Below are positions 43,357 through 52,124 of a stretch of DNA of 64,000 nucleotides, piece by piece. A program made the position numbers and the translations under genes. Origin of the DNA: Coleofasciculus sp937127375 (GTDB taxonomy: Bacteria > Cyanobacteriota > Cyanobacteriia > Cyanobacteriales > Coleofasciculaceae); assembly GCA_040218875.1 (NCBI GenBank), contig JAVJQP010000163.1; one strand, given 5' to 3'. Each line of letters opens with the position of its first letter. The first letter of the stretch is position 1. The notes beneath the pieces were generated by a model. That model saw only the letters and a program-made list of their open reading frames with translations. It did not search any database and was not told the origin of the DNA.

Positions 43357-44621
43357 GGCTTGTACCCAATTAAAGCAAAGTCACGAGAAATGCTGAGATA
43401 ACTCTCTAAGGTATCAAATTTCACGTTTGATGAGGCTAAAAGTTGTGACCGATTGTCTTGTTCGGCAAAAAAATAAGACTCGGCATTAATGAAACCTTTT
43501 AAACTAGCGATGTAAGCAATTGTATCAGGATGGATGGGATTGACATGAGTCGGATCGCGGTAAAAATCTCCTGATCCGACGAAAAGATTGCGGGGGTTTG
43601 GTGTTTCAAAAATGATCAACCCACCGGGCTGCAAAACTCGCATCGTCTCATCGAATAGTTTCATAAGAACGGCAAACGGTAAGTGTTCAATTATATGAAA
43701 GCCAGTGACTGCCCCCAAACTACTATCAGGCAAATCTTGTAAATACGCGATCGCCTCTGCTTCTATAACCTCAAAACCTATTGTATGGCATTGTTCTAGC
43801 ATCACTTTATTTATATCTATCCCCCGCGCTGAATATCCCGATTTTCGCAGCAATTCTAGCCATTCACCCCTGCCGCACCCCACATCTAAAATGGGGGATT
43901 CAGGTGTACCAACTTTGGCATCTTCAATCAAGGGTAGGTAGACATTTAACGTATTCCGAACCTCCTCGCGACTTCCACGAAATTGGTCTTCAAAAGCCAC
44001 ATAAAGTGCATCGAGTTGGTGCGGCTCTTCATTTCTCAACGTTTGCAGTTGTTCTGCACTGAAAGGTTCTGGTAATCGCGGTCGCGCTGCTTCTAAAAAT
44101 AAGGTAATTAGCCGCTTCTGTTGCGTTAAGTCATTCTTGAGATAGCTATCGTTTTTGATATAACGTTCATCCATCGCTTGCAACTGTTCATTGAGATGCT
44201 TTTCTGTTGCAGTAAGATAAGCGCTTATTTCCTTCACTTGCCCTTGAAGATCCATCACTTGATCAATGAGTTTTCGGTTTAGTGTCAGGGACTCTCTGAT
44301 AGCTTCAATTAAAGAAAAATTAATTGCTCGTTGCTCTTTAAATAGAAACGAGTACAGCTGTAGCGCCAATTTCTGTAACGGTTGGCTTAGAGAAAACGGG
44401 AAACGGTTCAGTTTTTGAGGGAATTCGGTGCGAACTTGAGACTTTAACTGAGCGTTATGCAGTAAATTCTCGATATGGTTTATCGTTAGAGTATGATTGA
44501 CTGAGGGAACTTTTATTGTCTCTAAATTTCTCTCCAAAATAGGCTGACGGCGAGCCACCTCTTCTCTAATTTTTTTGATCAATTGATCAACATTAATTTC
44601 TGAATTATTGGATTCAATCAT
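43353..44621 (-). CDS. Coiled-coil methyltransferase next to Wzt (WbdD-like chain terminator candidate)
   Basis: A 422-residue protein. Residues 1-180 are mainly helical with a coiled-coil-like section (about 100-180, LTLNRKLIDQVMDLQGQVKE). Residues 235-340 hold a class I SAM domain with PILDVGCGRGEWLELL (DVGCGRG at 246-252), DSSLGAVTGFHIIEHLP and QPGGLIIFETPNP. An in-frame upstream ATG at 44753 would prepend residues read from a 7-base tandem repeat (44670-44709), so 44621 is chosen. The pairing of a long helical segment and a methyltransferase beside an extended Wzt recalls O-antigen chain terminators; the role is inference. Confidence 0.75.
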   Translation of the reverse strand: MIESNNSEINVDQLIKKIREEVARRQPILERNLETIKVPSVNHTLTINHIENLLHNAQLKSQVRTEFPQKLNRFPFSLSQPLQKLALQLYSFLFKEQRAINFSLIEAIRESLTLNRKLIDQVMDLQGQVKEISAYLTATEKHLNEQLQAMDERYIKNDSYLKNDLTQQKRLITLFLEAARPRLPEPFSAEQLQTLRNEEPHQLDALYVAFEDQFRGSREEVRNTLNVYLPLIEDAKVGTPESPILDVGCGRGEWLELLRKSGYSARGIDINKVMLEQCHTIGFEVIEAEAIAYLQDLPDSSLGAVTGFHIIEHLPFAVLMKLFDETMRVLQPGGLIIFETPNPRNLFVGSGDFYRDPTHVNPIHPDTIAYIASLKGFINAESYFFAEQDNRSQLLASSNVKFDTLESYLSISRDFALIGYKP

Positions 44622-44669
44622 AACCGGATAAGTCGTCGGACTGTCATTAAAGTTAACGGTTGAGATTAG

Positions 44670-44709
44670 GCAACAGGCAAAAGGCAAAAGGCAAAAGGCA
44701 AAAGGCAAC
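44670..44709. repeat. Seven-base tandem repeat, GGCAAAA units
   Basis: ggcaaca then four or more ggcaaaa units and a final ggcaaca. It lies upstream of the methyltransferase start and, read in its frame, would code for LLPFAFCLLPFACC, which is repeat translation, not conserved protein. Confidence 0.85.
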
Positions 44710-44788
44710 AGTAAGAATTGATCGGCTTTTTCACATTGCTTAGTACAGCACACCGAAGTTATGTCTAGGTACTTACCACCCTAAATTT

Positions 44789-46078
44789 TTAAGACATTAG
44801 ACAAAGAACGTCATTAGTCTCTACATCAACTTTTATACTCGGATTTAGATCGACAATCCCTTCACAGTGATTGCCATTAACCACTTCAAAAACAACTAAA
44901 TCATCAATCCAATCATAACTAAATCCTTCTTCAGAGTGGATACCTACGGTTACTGTGTAAACTCCTTTATGCAGATAACAAGGGAGTTGAAATCGAACAC
45001 TCACCTTCTGTCCAATGTCTGATTTAGGTAATTGGCAGTTCATTAATTTGGTATTTGTTCCATACATCACTAACCCCATCAGATTTCTAATGGAAATACC
45101 TATGACCAGATCAGATAATTTGGCTTGGCTCTGTAAGCGAAGCAAAACCTGAAATGACGACCCTGTTTCGATAGTTTTAACCTGGCGGTTATTGGCATCT
45201 AAAATATTCACATCCTTGATGACAGCGAGTTGGTTTCCATGTCTATGTTTCTGTAAACAATCTATTTTTGTATAGGATTGTTTTTCCTGATTCAACTCAA
45301 GCCTTTTTCTGGGTGAAAGAATCTCTTGATTATTTCGTGTATTCTCTGAACTCAATAGAGCAATATAATGGTCAACGACTGTTTTAGGAGTACCCACCTC
45401 AATGATTGAACCACAATTCATCAGCGCCGCCCGATTACAGAGCATCTTAACGCTAGCTGAATCGTGGGAGACAAAAAGAATGGTCACTCCTTGCTCTTTA
45501 AGCTGGCGAATTCGTTTCATACAACGCGCTTGGAATCGGGTATCACCAACAGCCAAGGCTTCGTCTACGATTAATATTGTGGGATCGATATTCGCCACCA
45601 CAGCAAAGGCTAGGCGAACAACCATGCCACTAGAATAGGTTTTGACCGGTTGATCGAGAAAATCACCGATATCAGCAAAAGCCGCAATGCTATCAAACTT
45701 TGCTGCTATTTCTTCCCGACTTAACCCCAGAATTTGACCATTAAAAAAAACATTTTGTCGTCCGGTAAATTCTGGGTTGAACCCACTTCCAAGTTCCAGC
45801 AAAGCAGAAACTCGACCATTAACCCACACCTCACCGGTGGTGGGTGTCAGGGTTCCGGCTATGATCTGTAGCAGGGTACTTTTCCCTGAACCATTCTGAC
45901 CCACAATACCCAGAGTCTCCCCAGGGGCGACGTCCAGGTTGATATCACGCAATGCCCAAAACTCTTGGGCGCGGCTCTTTCCTGGCAGTACTATTTCTTT
46001 GAGTCTATCTAGGGGACGGTTATAGCGCTTATAGCACTTGGAGACATTTGTCAACGAAATCGCTATCTCACTCATCAC
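44789..46078 (-). CDS. Wzt-type ABC transporter ATPase with C-terminal glycan-binding-like domain
   Basis: A 429-residue polysaccharide export ATPase. Walker A GQNGSGKST (60-68), signature YSSGM (148-152), Walker B ILIVDEAL with Glu173, and switch His205. After about residue 270 an extra domain begins with HRHGNQLAVIKDVNILDANN, the Wzt C-terminal type that in O-antigen systems recognises the capped chain end. The ATPase must pair with a Wzm permease, but none is present in this window. Start at 46078 or one codon later. Confidence 0.9.
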   Translation of the reverse strand: MMSEIAISLTNVSKCYKRYNRPLDRLKEIVLPGKSRAQEFWALRDINLDVAPGETLGIVGQNGSGKSTLLQIIAGTLTPTTGEVWVNGRVSALLELGSGFNPEFTGRQNVFFNGQILGLSREEIAAKFDSIAAFADIGDFLDQPVKTYSSGMVVRLAFAVVANIDPTILIVDEALAVGDTRFQARCMKRIRQLKEQGVTILFVSHDSASVKMLCNRAALMNCGSIIEVGTPKTVVDHYIALLSSENTRNNQEILSPRKRLELNQEKQSYTKIDCLQKHRHGNQLAVIKDVNILDANNRQVKTIETGSSFQVLLRLQSQAKLSDLVIGISIRNLMGLVMYGTNTKLMNCQLPKSDIGQKVSVRFQLPCYLHKGVYTVTVGIHSEEGFSYDWIDDLVVFEVVNGNHCEGIVDLNPSIKVDVETNDVLCLMS

Positions 46079-46630
46079 ACCATTTGGGTTTTAGTAACCT
46101 CTAGAGGACATCAGCTCACGCTAATCGCGTCGCTGTTCAATTCACACACCACACTAAAACAGTATCAAATAAACTTGCCTAGCGCACCTCGCTAGGTCTT
46201 GGGAGCATGTCAGAACAGAAAATGTTCTTGGAGGTTGGGTGGGGCGTAAACGTTACCCAGCCGACAAAGGTAATATGCTCCTTGGGTCTTGCCAGTACTG
46301 ACCGATGCTTTCCCTGTGCAGTTCCAACATCTTTAGGACTTACACATAGATTCTACTTAGGGTTATTGGTATCCTCGATAAGCATTTGGGCAGTGTTTCC
46401 ACCCTTGATATACCGTAGGGTGGGCATTGCCCACTAGCATACCAGTCAGTACCCTTCTACTTTGGGTAAGTCAGGTGTCGGGTGTAGTTTGTCTAGCAGT
46501 AGACACATCGATTAGGACTTTCCACACCATTGTAGAGACGTTGCATGCAACGTCTCTACCCAGAGGTAGCAAATTGTTGTTAAATTCATTGCATTTAAAA
46601 AAAAAATTGAGCCAATTATCTCTCTTGAAG
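46079..46630. other. Repeat-rich gap splitting the polysaccharide cluster
   Basis: No gene seen in 552 bases. It holds a hairpin GTGGGCA-t-TGCCCAC at 46420-46434 and the P1 palindrome at 46532. The 55 bases ending in the P1 palindrome match 12301-12355. If a Wzm permease gene once adjoined the Wzt gene, this gap is one place it could have been lost. Confidence 0.55.
46532..46559. repeat. 28-bp dispersed palindrome (family P1)
   Basis: Identical to the copies at 9670, 10249 and 12328. The left flank (attaggac, then caccatt) also matches the 12328 copy. Confidence 0.9.
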
Positions 46631-48616
46631 TTATCTGCTATCCTGCAAAACCTTGTTTAACTGAATACCTAAAGGTCTTTTATCTAAACTAACTCCCAAA
46701 TTTATCGGTGTGAAGCACCTTGATGTTTTAATTTGCAGTGAAATATTAGAACCTGTTTGTAATTGAGAGATATCCAATCTTTCCTGATACTCACCTGGAG
46801 AGTCAATCAGACGTTGGTCGTGAGCAATCCTTTGTCCTTGTTGTTCTAAGTTGAAGTCAATGGTCAGAGGACGCCTTTGAACATCAGCATGATGAACAAT
46901 ATAATTGAGGTTGAGATAATTCCCAGTTACTGTATAGGCTTCTTCAAACAGACCGCTAGTCTGGCGATCGCTGTATTCAGCAGGTTTGTAACAGAAAAAC
47001 TTGGGTTGAAACGGCAGTTTACCATAGCTAGTTTTTACTTCATAAATCGCTCCGACGACTAGGGCTGTTGTCATGGCTATCAGGACATAACGCCAAGCTT
47101 TAGGCAACAGTATAAGCCGGATTGTCGGGGAAATTGATTTTTCTGCTTGTTCATCTACATTGGATGCTCCTAGCAAGATAAACAGTAAGAAAAGCAGGTT
47201 AGGTATCAACAGGGAATGACCATAGAGATTTCCCGAAAATAGTCCCACGATCAGTACAGTGATAATTTCCGTGGATCGATTTCTTAGGTACAGACCTTGG
47301 TAAAGAAATAAAGAACAAAAAATAACCAACCCAACCAGACCCGTTTCCACGAGAATTTGCAGAAAATAGTTATGAGCATTTTCTCCATTATGTGTCGCAA
47401 AGAAATTAGACTGGCTAAACTCAGCAATTGAACTTTGGCGATAAAAAATGCCCTTACCTAAACCCAGAATGGGATAGTGGCTATACATTAATAGATTGGA
47501 ACGAAATATGTCAGGTCGCTGACTTAGGGCAGTGTTAAAGTCTTCAAACGATTGAGATTGTAACACTGAATCAAGTCGGCTGAATAAACCTCTGTTATCC
47601 CAGTGAACACTTAAATAAGCTGTTCCTAAAACTAGAATAAACCCCAATAAAACTGTTGTTGCCTTACCTTGCTTTTTAGTCAGAAAAACAAAAAACAAAT
47701 AACTAATAACGACAATACCTAACATGACAATCGCAAAGCGAGAAGCACTAACAACGACTCCAGCAACCGCCAGGAATGAAAAAGCCCCGGCTATCCATTT
47801 AATCAGGACATTAGTGCTGCTTAAATAATAGAGTCCCCCCATAACAGCGGCTAAAGCATATCCACCAAAAGGGTGAATATCGGGGAGAAAACTGTTGACA
47901 CCCAGCGTGACACCGTCTCTGTTGTAACCCAATCCTGTTAGTTTTGACCACAGTGCATAACCTAAAATAATGGTTGTAGCTATAGCTAGAGGTATTAATA
48001 GGCTTTGTTTTAACTGTGACGGAGTGCGGATTAGGTTGAGTAACCTGATGCTGAGGGTAATCGCAGCGGTAAAAATAACCAGATCTCTGAGCGGAAAATA
48101 GTCATCATGAAAGCTGAGGTAGCGGATATTAGCGAGATTATAGAAAAATCCTTTAACAGAGTAGGGAGATACAGACTGATAAAGATTGCGAGATATAGCG
48201 ATCGCGACGGTTATAATAATAACAAGGTGAAAAGCAATTAGCAGGGATTCAAGTATCCTAGCTTGATCCCAGTCTGTATTGCGCTCAATTTTTAATCGCT
48301 TGGTAAAAACATATAGAAGAAATAGCCCGAATAAAACCCCAATCACACAATCTAGGCTTAAAATATCAGCCATGGGAATGGCGATATTAAATAGGGCTTT
48401 AGTTTGAGGAAAAATACCTGCTGTGAAGGGAAGTAAAAATACTAAAATACCGATACCATAAAGAGGATAAACCACCGTTGATATCAATATCCCTAAAAAT
48501 AGGACTACATTAACCCAAGGAAATACGTTATAAGCGTTGAAAAAAACTTGGATAATGAAGCAAGTAATCAGAAAAATCGTTGAAGCAAAAAAGTGAAATT
48601 TTATTACCTTAGTCAT
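46631..48616 (-). CDS. O-antigen ligase/polymerase family protein
   Basis: A 661-residue polytopic membrane protein. About 12-13 membrane segments run from residue 7 to ~490, with the Wzy_C-type external loop containing THNGENAHNYFLQILVETGL and the AHNxxLQ-like motif conserved in WaaL/Wzy enzymes. The C-terminal 130 residues form a separate domain outside the membrane (from GKLPFQPKFFCYKPAEYSDR). It would ligate or polymerise polyprenyl-linked glycan. It lies 26 bases downstream of the dehydratase gene. Confidence 0.87.
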   Translation of the reverse strand: MTKVIKFHFFASTIFLITCFIIQVFFNAYNVFPWVNVVLFLGILISTVVYPLYGIGILVFLLPFTAGIFPQTKALFNIAIPMADILSLDCVIGVLFGLFLLYVFTKRLKIERNTDWDQARILESLLIAFHLVIIITVAIAISRNLYQSVSPYSVKGFFYNLANIRYLSFHDDYFPLRDLVIFTAAITLSIRLLNLIRTPSQLKQSLLIPLAIATTIILGYALWSKLTGLGYNRDGVTLGVNSFLPDIHPFGGYALAAVMGGLYYLSSTNVLIKWIAGAFSFLAVAGVVVSASRFAIVMLGIVVISYLFFVFLTKKQGKATTVLLGFILVLGTAYLSVHWDNRGLFSRLDSVLQSQSFEDFNTALSQRPDIFRSNLLMYSHYPILGLGKGIFYRQSSIAEFSQSNFFATHNGENAHNYFLQILVETGLVGLVIFCSLFLYQGLYLRNRSTEIITVLIVGLFSGNLYGHSLLIPNLLFLLFILLGASNVDEQAEKSISPTIRLILLPKAWRYVLIAMTTALVVGAIYEVKTSYGKLPFQPKFFCYKPAEYSDRQTSGLFEEAYTVTGNYLNLNYIVHHADVQRRPLTIDFNLEQQGQRIAHDQRLIDSPGEYQERLDISQLQTGSNISLQIKTSRCFTPINLGVSLDKRPLGIQLNKVLQDSR

Positions 48617-48642
48617 CAGCGAATATACATTGAATTTAAGTA

Positions 48643-50577
48643 TTATCTGTTACCGATTCCCTGTTCCATTGCTGACTGTTTACAGACAGGGTAATCTTCC
48701 AGAACCGTAATACAATGCTGAGCGGTTTTCCAGAGACAGTCAGGAGGTAAGCTAGCCGTAGTCGCCTCTAAGAGAGTAGCGATCGCTTTTTCCCGAGATA
48801 AGGGTGCTGGCGGTTGACTGGAGACTGCTAAAATTTTGGGGTGAGCGGTGGGTATGACTTGTTCTTTCGCACAGACTAAGGATTCATGCAGTTTCTCACC
48901 GGGACGCAATCCGGTAATCTTAATTGGGATATCCAGGTCTGGGATGAAACCCGCTAGGTGGATCATTTGTTGTGCCAGGTCTAAAATTTTCACAGGTTGA
49001 CCCATATCCAAAATTAGGGTTTGACCGGATTGTCCCACAGCAAGGCTTTGAATCACAAGCTGAGAGGCTTCAGGCGTGGTCATAAAATAACGGGTCATAT
49101 TGGCATCAGTGACAGTGACAGGACCGCCTCTGGCAATTTGTGCCTGGAAAATCGGGATCACACTACCGCGACTCCCTAAAACATTGCCAAAGCGCACCAC
49201 CAGAAAACGGGTTTGGCTTTTGGCGGCGCACGCTTTAACCAGGAGTTCGGCTAAGCGCTTGCTTAAGCCCATAAAGTTACAGGGATCAACGGCTTTGTCA
49301 GTAGAAATGAGGACAAAGGTATCGACACCCTGTTGTTCTGCTAGTTGTGCCAGATGAGCCGACGCTAAAGCATTGTTTTCTAGGGCTTCAGTCGGGTTAT
49401 GCTGCATTAAGGGGACATGTTTGTGAGCCGCTGCATGGAAAACAATTTCTGGGTGCCAGGTTTGGAAAATGGTCTGGATACGACGCTGATGGCGGATATC
49501 GGCAATAATTGATGTTGCTTTCAGGTGGGGAAAGTCGCGGCGCAATTCCTGTTCAATATTGAAAATACTATTTTCCCCGCGTCCCAATAATAGGAGGTGT
49601 TGGGGTTCGAGACGGGCAAGCTGGCGACAGATTTCTGAGCCAATTGTACCCCCTGCACCTGTAACTAGAACCGTGCGCTGATAGACTTGCGATCGCGCGG
49701 AGGGGAATTGCTGATTAAATTCATCGGCAAAGTCGAGTTTAATCTCTGGGCGTCCCAGGATATCCTGGATTTGGATGGGTCTAGCTTGAGGAGTCAGAGA
49801 GCGATCGCACAACAGTTCGGCTTGTCCCGGTAACACTTTTAGCTTCAGAGCGCTACCCTGGGCAAGATGCACTAATTTGCGGATTTGGGATGCCTTAGCT
49901 GAGGGCATAGAAATTAGCACTTCATCGGCGTTGAGGCGTTTGGCAATGGGTACAAGCTGCGATGTCGCACCCAGAACCGGAATACCCTCCACCTTACGTC
50001 CTATCTTCGTTGGATCATCATCCAGAAAGCCGAGAATTTCCAGGTTAAGCTGGCGATTTTGGTTGACTTCCTGGACAATTTGTGATCCCGCCCGCCCCGC
50101 ACCGACTAACAGTACCCGCTGGGAATCTCTGGCTGAAGCCGTGCGATCGCGTGGGTGATACCGAACCAATCGACGACGGGCGTAGCGCAGGGCGATCATC
50201 CCCATTACACAAAAACTCCAGTCAATCACCGCCACACCCAAGGGAATTCCCGAAAAGGAGGTAAAACGGGGAATCAGTAAGCGAGTGATGACTAGAAGGA
50301 ATAAGGAATAGAGGGTGATCGACTGGCAAAGAGTGGTAGCATCTTTAAGTCCAAACAGACGCCAGACTTGCCTGTACAACCCAAAGGTAGCGTGGAACAA
50401 CAAACGCCCAGGAATCGCCAAGAGGGGAAGCATCCCAGCCAGGGTTTGGTGAGAAGCGGGAATATGACCATCAAAGCGGAACCAAAAAGCAAGGCTGCAA
50501 GCTGACCAAGCTACAAATCCATCGAGTCCGAGTTGTCCCAATCGATATGCGGAAGGAAAGAGCCTTTTTTGGGGCAT
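48643..50577 (-). CDS. FlaA1/WbpM-like UDP-sugar 4,6-dehydratase with membrane domain
   Basis: A 644-residue protein. The N-terminal quarter has four membrane helices (LGLDGFVAWSACSLAFWFRF onward), then a Rossmann CoA-binding-like domain with VLLVGAGRAGSQIVQEVNQN, then the SDR catalytic domain from VLVTGAGGTIGSEICRQLAR. The active site has DKAVDPCNFMGLSKRLAE, with Met replacing Tyr as in the large WbpM subgroup. Members convert UDP-GlcNAc to a 4-keto-6-deoxy sugar, often initiating sugar supply for lipid-linked glycans. Start at 50577 is preferred because MPQKRLFPSAYRLGQLGLDG fits the family; an in-frame start at 50685 is alternative. Confidence 0.9.
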   Translation of the reverse strand: MPQKRLFPSAYRLGQLGLDGFVAWSACSLAFWFRFDGHIPASHQTLAGMLPLLAIPGRLLFHATFGLYRQVWRLFGLKDATTLCQSITLYSLFLLVITRLLIPRFTSFSGIPLGVAVIDWSFCVMGMIALRYARRRLVRYHPRDRTASARDSQRVLLVGAGRAGSQIVQEVNQNRQLNLEILGFLDDDPTKIGRKVEGIPVLGATSQLVPIAKRLNADEVLISMPSAKASQIRKLVHLAQGSALKLKVLPGQAELLCDRSLTPQARPIQIQDILGRPEIKLDFADEFNQQFPSARSQVYQRTVLVTGAGGTIGSEICRQLARLEPQHLLLLGRGENSIFNIEQELRRDFPHLKATSIIADIRHQRRIQTIFQTWHPEIVFHAAAHKHVPLMQHNPTEALENNALASAHLAQLAEQQGVDTFVLISTDKAVDPCNFMGLSKRLAELLVKACAAKSQTRFLVVRFGNVLGSRGSVIPIFQAQIARGGPVTVTDANMTRYFMTTPEASQLVIQSLAVGQSGQTLILDMGQPVKILDLAQQMIHLAGFIPDLDIPIKITGLRPGEKLHESLVCAKEQVIPTAHPKILAVSSQPPAPLSREKAIATLLEATTASLPPDCLWKTAQHCITVLEDYPVCKQSAMEQGIGNR

Positions 50578-50724
50578 GAACGGCACCTCTAAGGCGATAC
50601 TGGCTGCAACAAGGTATGATACATTGGCTTTAACGTCCTGGCTAGGATCAGTTTTGTTCCCCACAGACAAGCCTATCAGTTGCACAAAAGGTTCGTAGTG
50701 GGAACTTTAGTTCCCTAAGCGTAG

Positions 50725-51579
50725 CTACTTTTTCTGGGATAACTCATCCTTGAGGCGTCTGGCTTGGTCGCGGATAATCGCAGCGAGGATAGCAACCATG
50801 AAACTAGCGATCGCAGCCAGTACAGCAATTTGTACTAGGGAGCGTGTCGGTTCAACTTTGGATTCGCTTAAGAGTTGGATGGAGATGATTTGAGAGGTAA
50901 ACTCAGCTAGATTTTCCTGAGCCGGTTCGAGATACTGTTTGTCAAATTCTAGGCTGGCAATTTGAGCCAGGACAGCTGCTCGTTGTGTCTCTAGCGCCTC
51001 CAGCCTGAGAGTCGTTCTAATCCGTTCGGGATCGATGCTATTGGAGTCACGAACTTGAGCAATTTGTTGTTCGAGCTGTTCGAGAACTTGTTGCTGTTTG
51101 GTGATTTCTAGCTCGGTGCTGAAGAGACTATTGGCGATCGCTTGACCAAATATGCCTTGAAACTCCTGATGGAGCAGGGTTGAGACTTGAGAACCCGCTT
51201 CAGCGACAAAACCAGTATCAGGCGATCGCACGGTGATGTCGATTTGCTGAGTTTCGCTGTTATAGGTGGATCTGACTTCAGTTTCGTCGATTTTGTCGTA
51301 GTGATTCTCCAACAGTTTCACCGTTTTGTTACTGGCTTGCTGGATATCGACGCCAGGGATACCAGACACGGAAATGGGAACCGGGGTGACTGAGAGGGTG
51401 AGCTGTTTCTGGTACTGTTTGGGCATTAGTAGGGAGAGAGCGATCGCGACGGCTGAGAGTCCCAGGGTTCCCCATGCCATAAACCGCCAGTTGCGGCGGA
51501 AAAACTGAATAATATCGAGTAAGGAAATTTCATCTTCATCCTCAATCGTTCTCAGTTCTGTATTTTGCGTCAATTCCAT
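50725..51579 (-). CDS. Wzz/chain-length-determinant family protein
   Basis: A 284-residue protein with two membrane segments: FRRNWRFMAWGTLGLSAVAI near residue 28 and VQIAVLAAIASFMVAILAAI near the C terminus. Between them is a periplasmic coiled-coil-rich region (QQQVLEQLEQQIAQVRDSNS). Such Wzz-type proteins set polysaccharide chain length with the polymerase. GGAG lies 5 bases before ATG 51579, so this start is preferred over 51618. A truncated duplicate is found at 57961-58280. This gene is first in the - strand cluster. Confidence 0.85.
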   Translation of the reverse strand: MELTQNTELRTIEDEDEISLLDIIQFFRRNWRFMAWGTLGLSAVAIALSLLMPKQYQKQLTLSVTPVPISVSGIPGVDIQQASNKTVKLLENHYDKIDETEVRSTYNSETQQIDITVRSPDTGFVAEAGSQVSTLLHQEFQGIFGQAIANSLFSTELEITKQQQVLEQLEQQIAQVRDSNSIDPERIRTTLRLEALETQRAAVLAQIASLEFDKQYLEPAQENLAEFTSQIISIQLLSESKVEPTRSLVQIAVLAAIASFMVAILAAIIRDQARRLKDELSQKK

Positions 51580-51625
51580 AGTTCTCCTACACCGAGCGAG
51601 CATGATTACAACTAGCATACAGTTT

Positions 51626-51683
51626 GGGCGGGTTTGGTTACATCTGGTTCATTGGAAAGGATGGTAGTCAAACTCGCCCCTAC
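51626..51683. repeat. Dispersed P2 repeat
   Basis: Begins gggcgggtttgg and ends aactcgcccctac, a slightly degenerate copy of the family at 13675, 15643, 16340 and 57869. Confidence 0.75.
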
Positions 51684-51784
51684 ACTGCCAACATTGCTTG
51701 ACTTTTTATGGATTTTCAGGTAATTTTATATAATGGAAAAATGTGCCGTACTATAGAACCTAATCAAGCGTGACCCCTAGTGGA

Positions 51785-51882
51785 CTGACACAGCTAAAAT
51801 GGTGGCATAGATTTTACGATTAAATCGGGCGCACGTCAATTGGGCGCACGTCAATCGGGCGCACGTCGGTGCGCCCCTACAA
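51785..51882. repeat. Dispersed repeat with triplicated GGGCGCACGTC unit
   Basis: cagctaaaatggtggcatag is shared with 355-390; then three copies of gggcgcacgtc separated by aat and gggcgcac, ending tgcgcccctacaattctaat. The 355 copy has one gggcgcacgtc, so the unit has been tandemly amplified here. Confidence 0.8.
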
Positions 51883-51910
51883 TTCTAATCCACCAAATTA
51901 GGTGCGCCAA

Positions 51911-52058
51911 GCCAGTAGTGCGTCTTACGATCTCCATGATAAGTTACTGGAGGTGCGATAATGAATCCGGCTAGTCTTGACAAACAATTGATTCTTGCTT
52001 TAGAGAATGGCGATCGCGGATTAGTTTAGAACTTGAGCAGGATTTAAATAGGCTTAAA
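51911..52058 (+). pseudogene. Mosaic of Uma2 and UPF0175 gene fragments
   Basis: Three pieces lie end to end. 51911-51950 (gccagtagtgcgtcttacga) matches the middle of the intact Uma2 gene at 55778-55817. 51961-52019, starting ATGAATCCGGCTAGTCTTGA, matches the 5' end of that gene (55394-55452) and then meets a stop. 52030-52058 (gaacttgagcaggatttaaa) matches the 3' part of the UPF0175 gene near 54808. The order is scrambled relative to the intact genes. Confidence 0.8.
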
Positions 52059-52124
52059 ACTGGTCGTGTAGATTTATGTGGTATTCTCCATGTTAATTAA
52101 ACATTTCTAAATCGGCAATAATTT

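Larger units (their letters stand above)
51580..52124. other. Junction between polysaccharide cluster and accessory zone
   Basis: The upstream region of the wzz-like gene, which should carry the cluster promoter, followed by a P2 repeat (51626), a gggcgcacgtcaat triple repeat (51821-51870) and the mosaic of gene fragments at 51911-52058. I cannot identify a promoter with confidence. Confidence 0.55.

Noticed and set aside
44622..44753. N-terminal extension of the coiled-coil methyltransferase
   Set aside because: Mostly a translated GGCAAAA tandem repeat; the downstream ATG at 44619-44621 gives a better start.
46207..46660. Two small + strand open frames in the 46 kb gap
   Set aside because: They coincide with dispersed repeats and the P1 palindrome; no conserved motif is visible.
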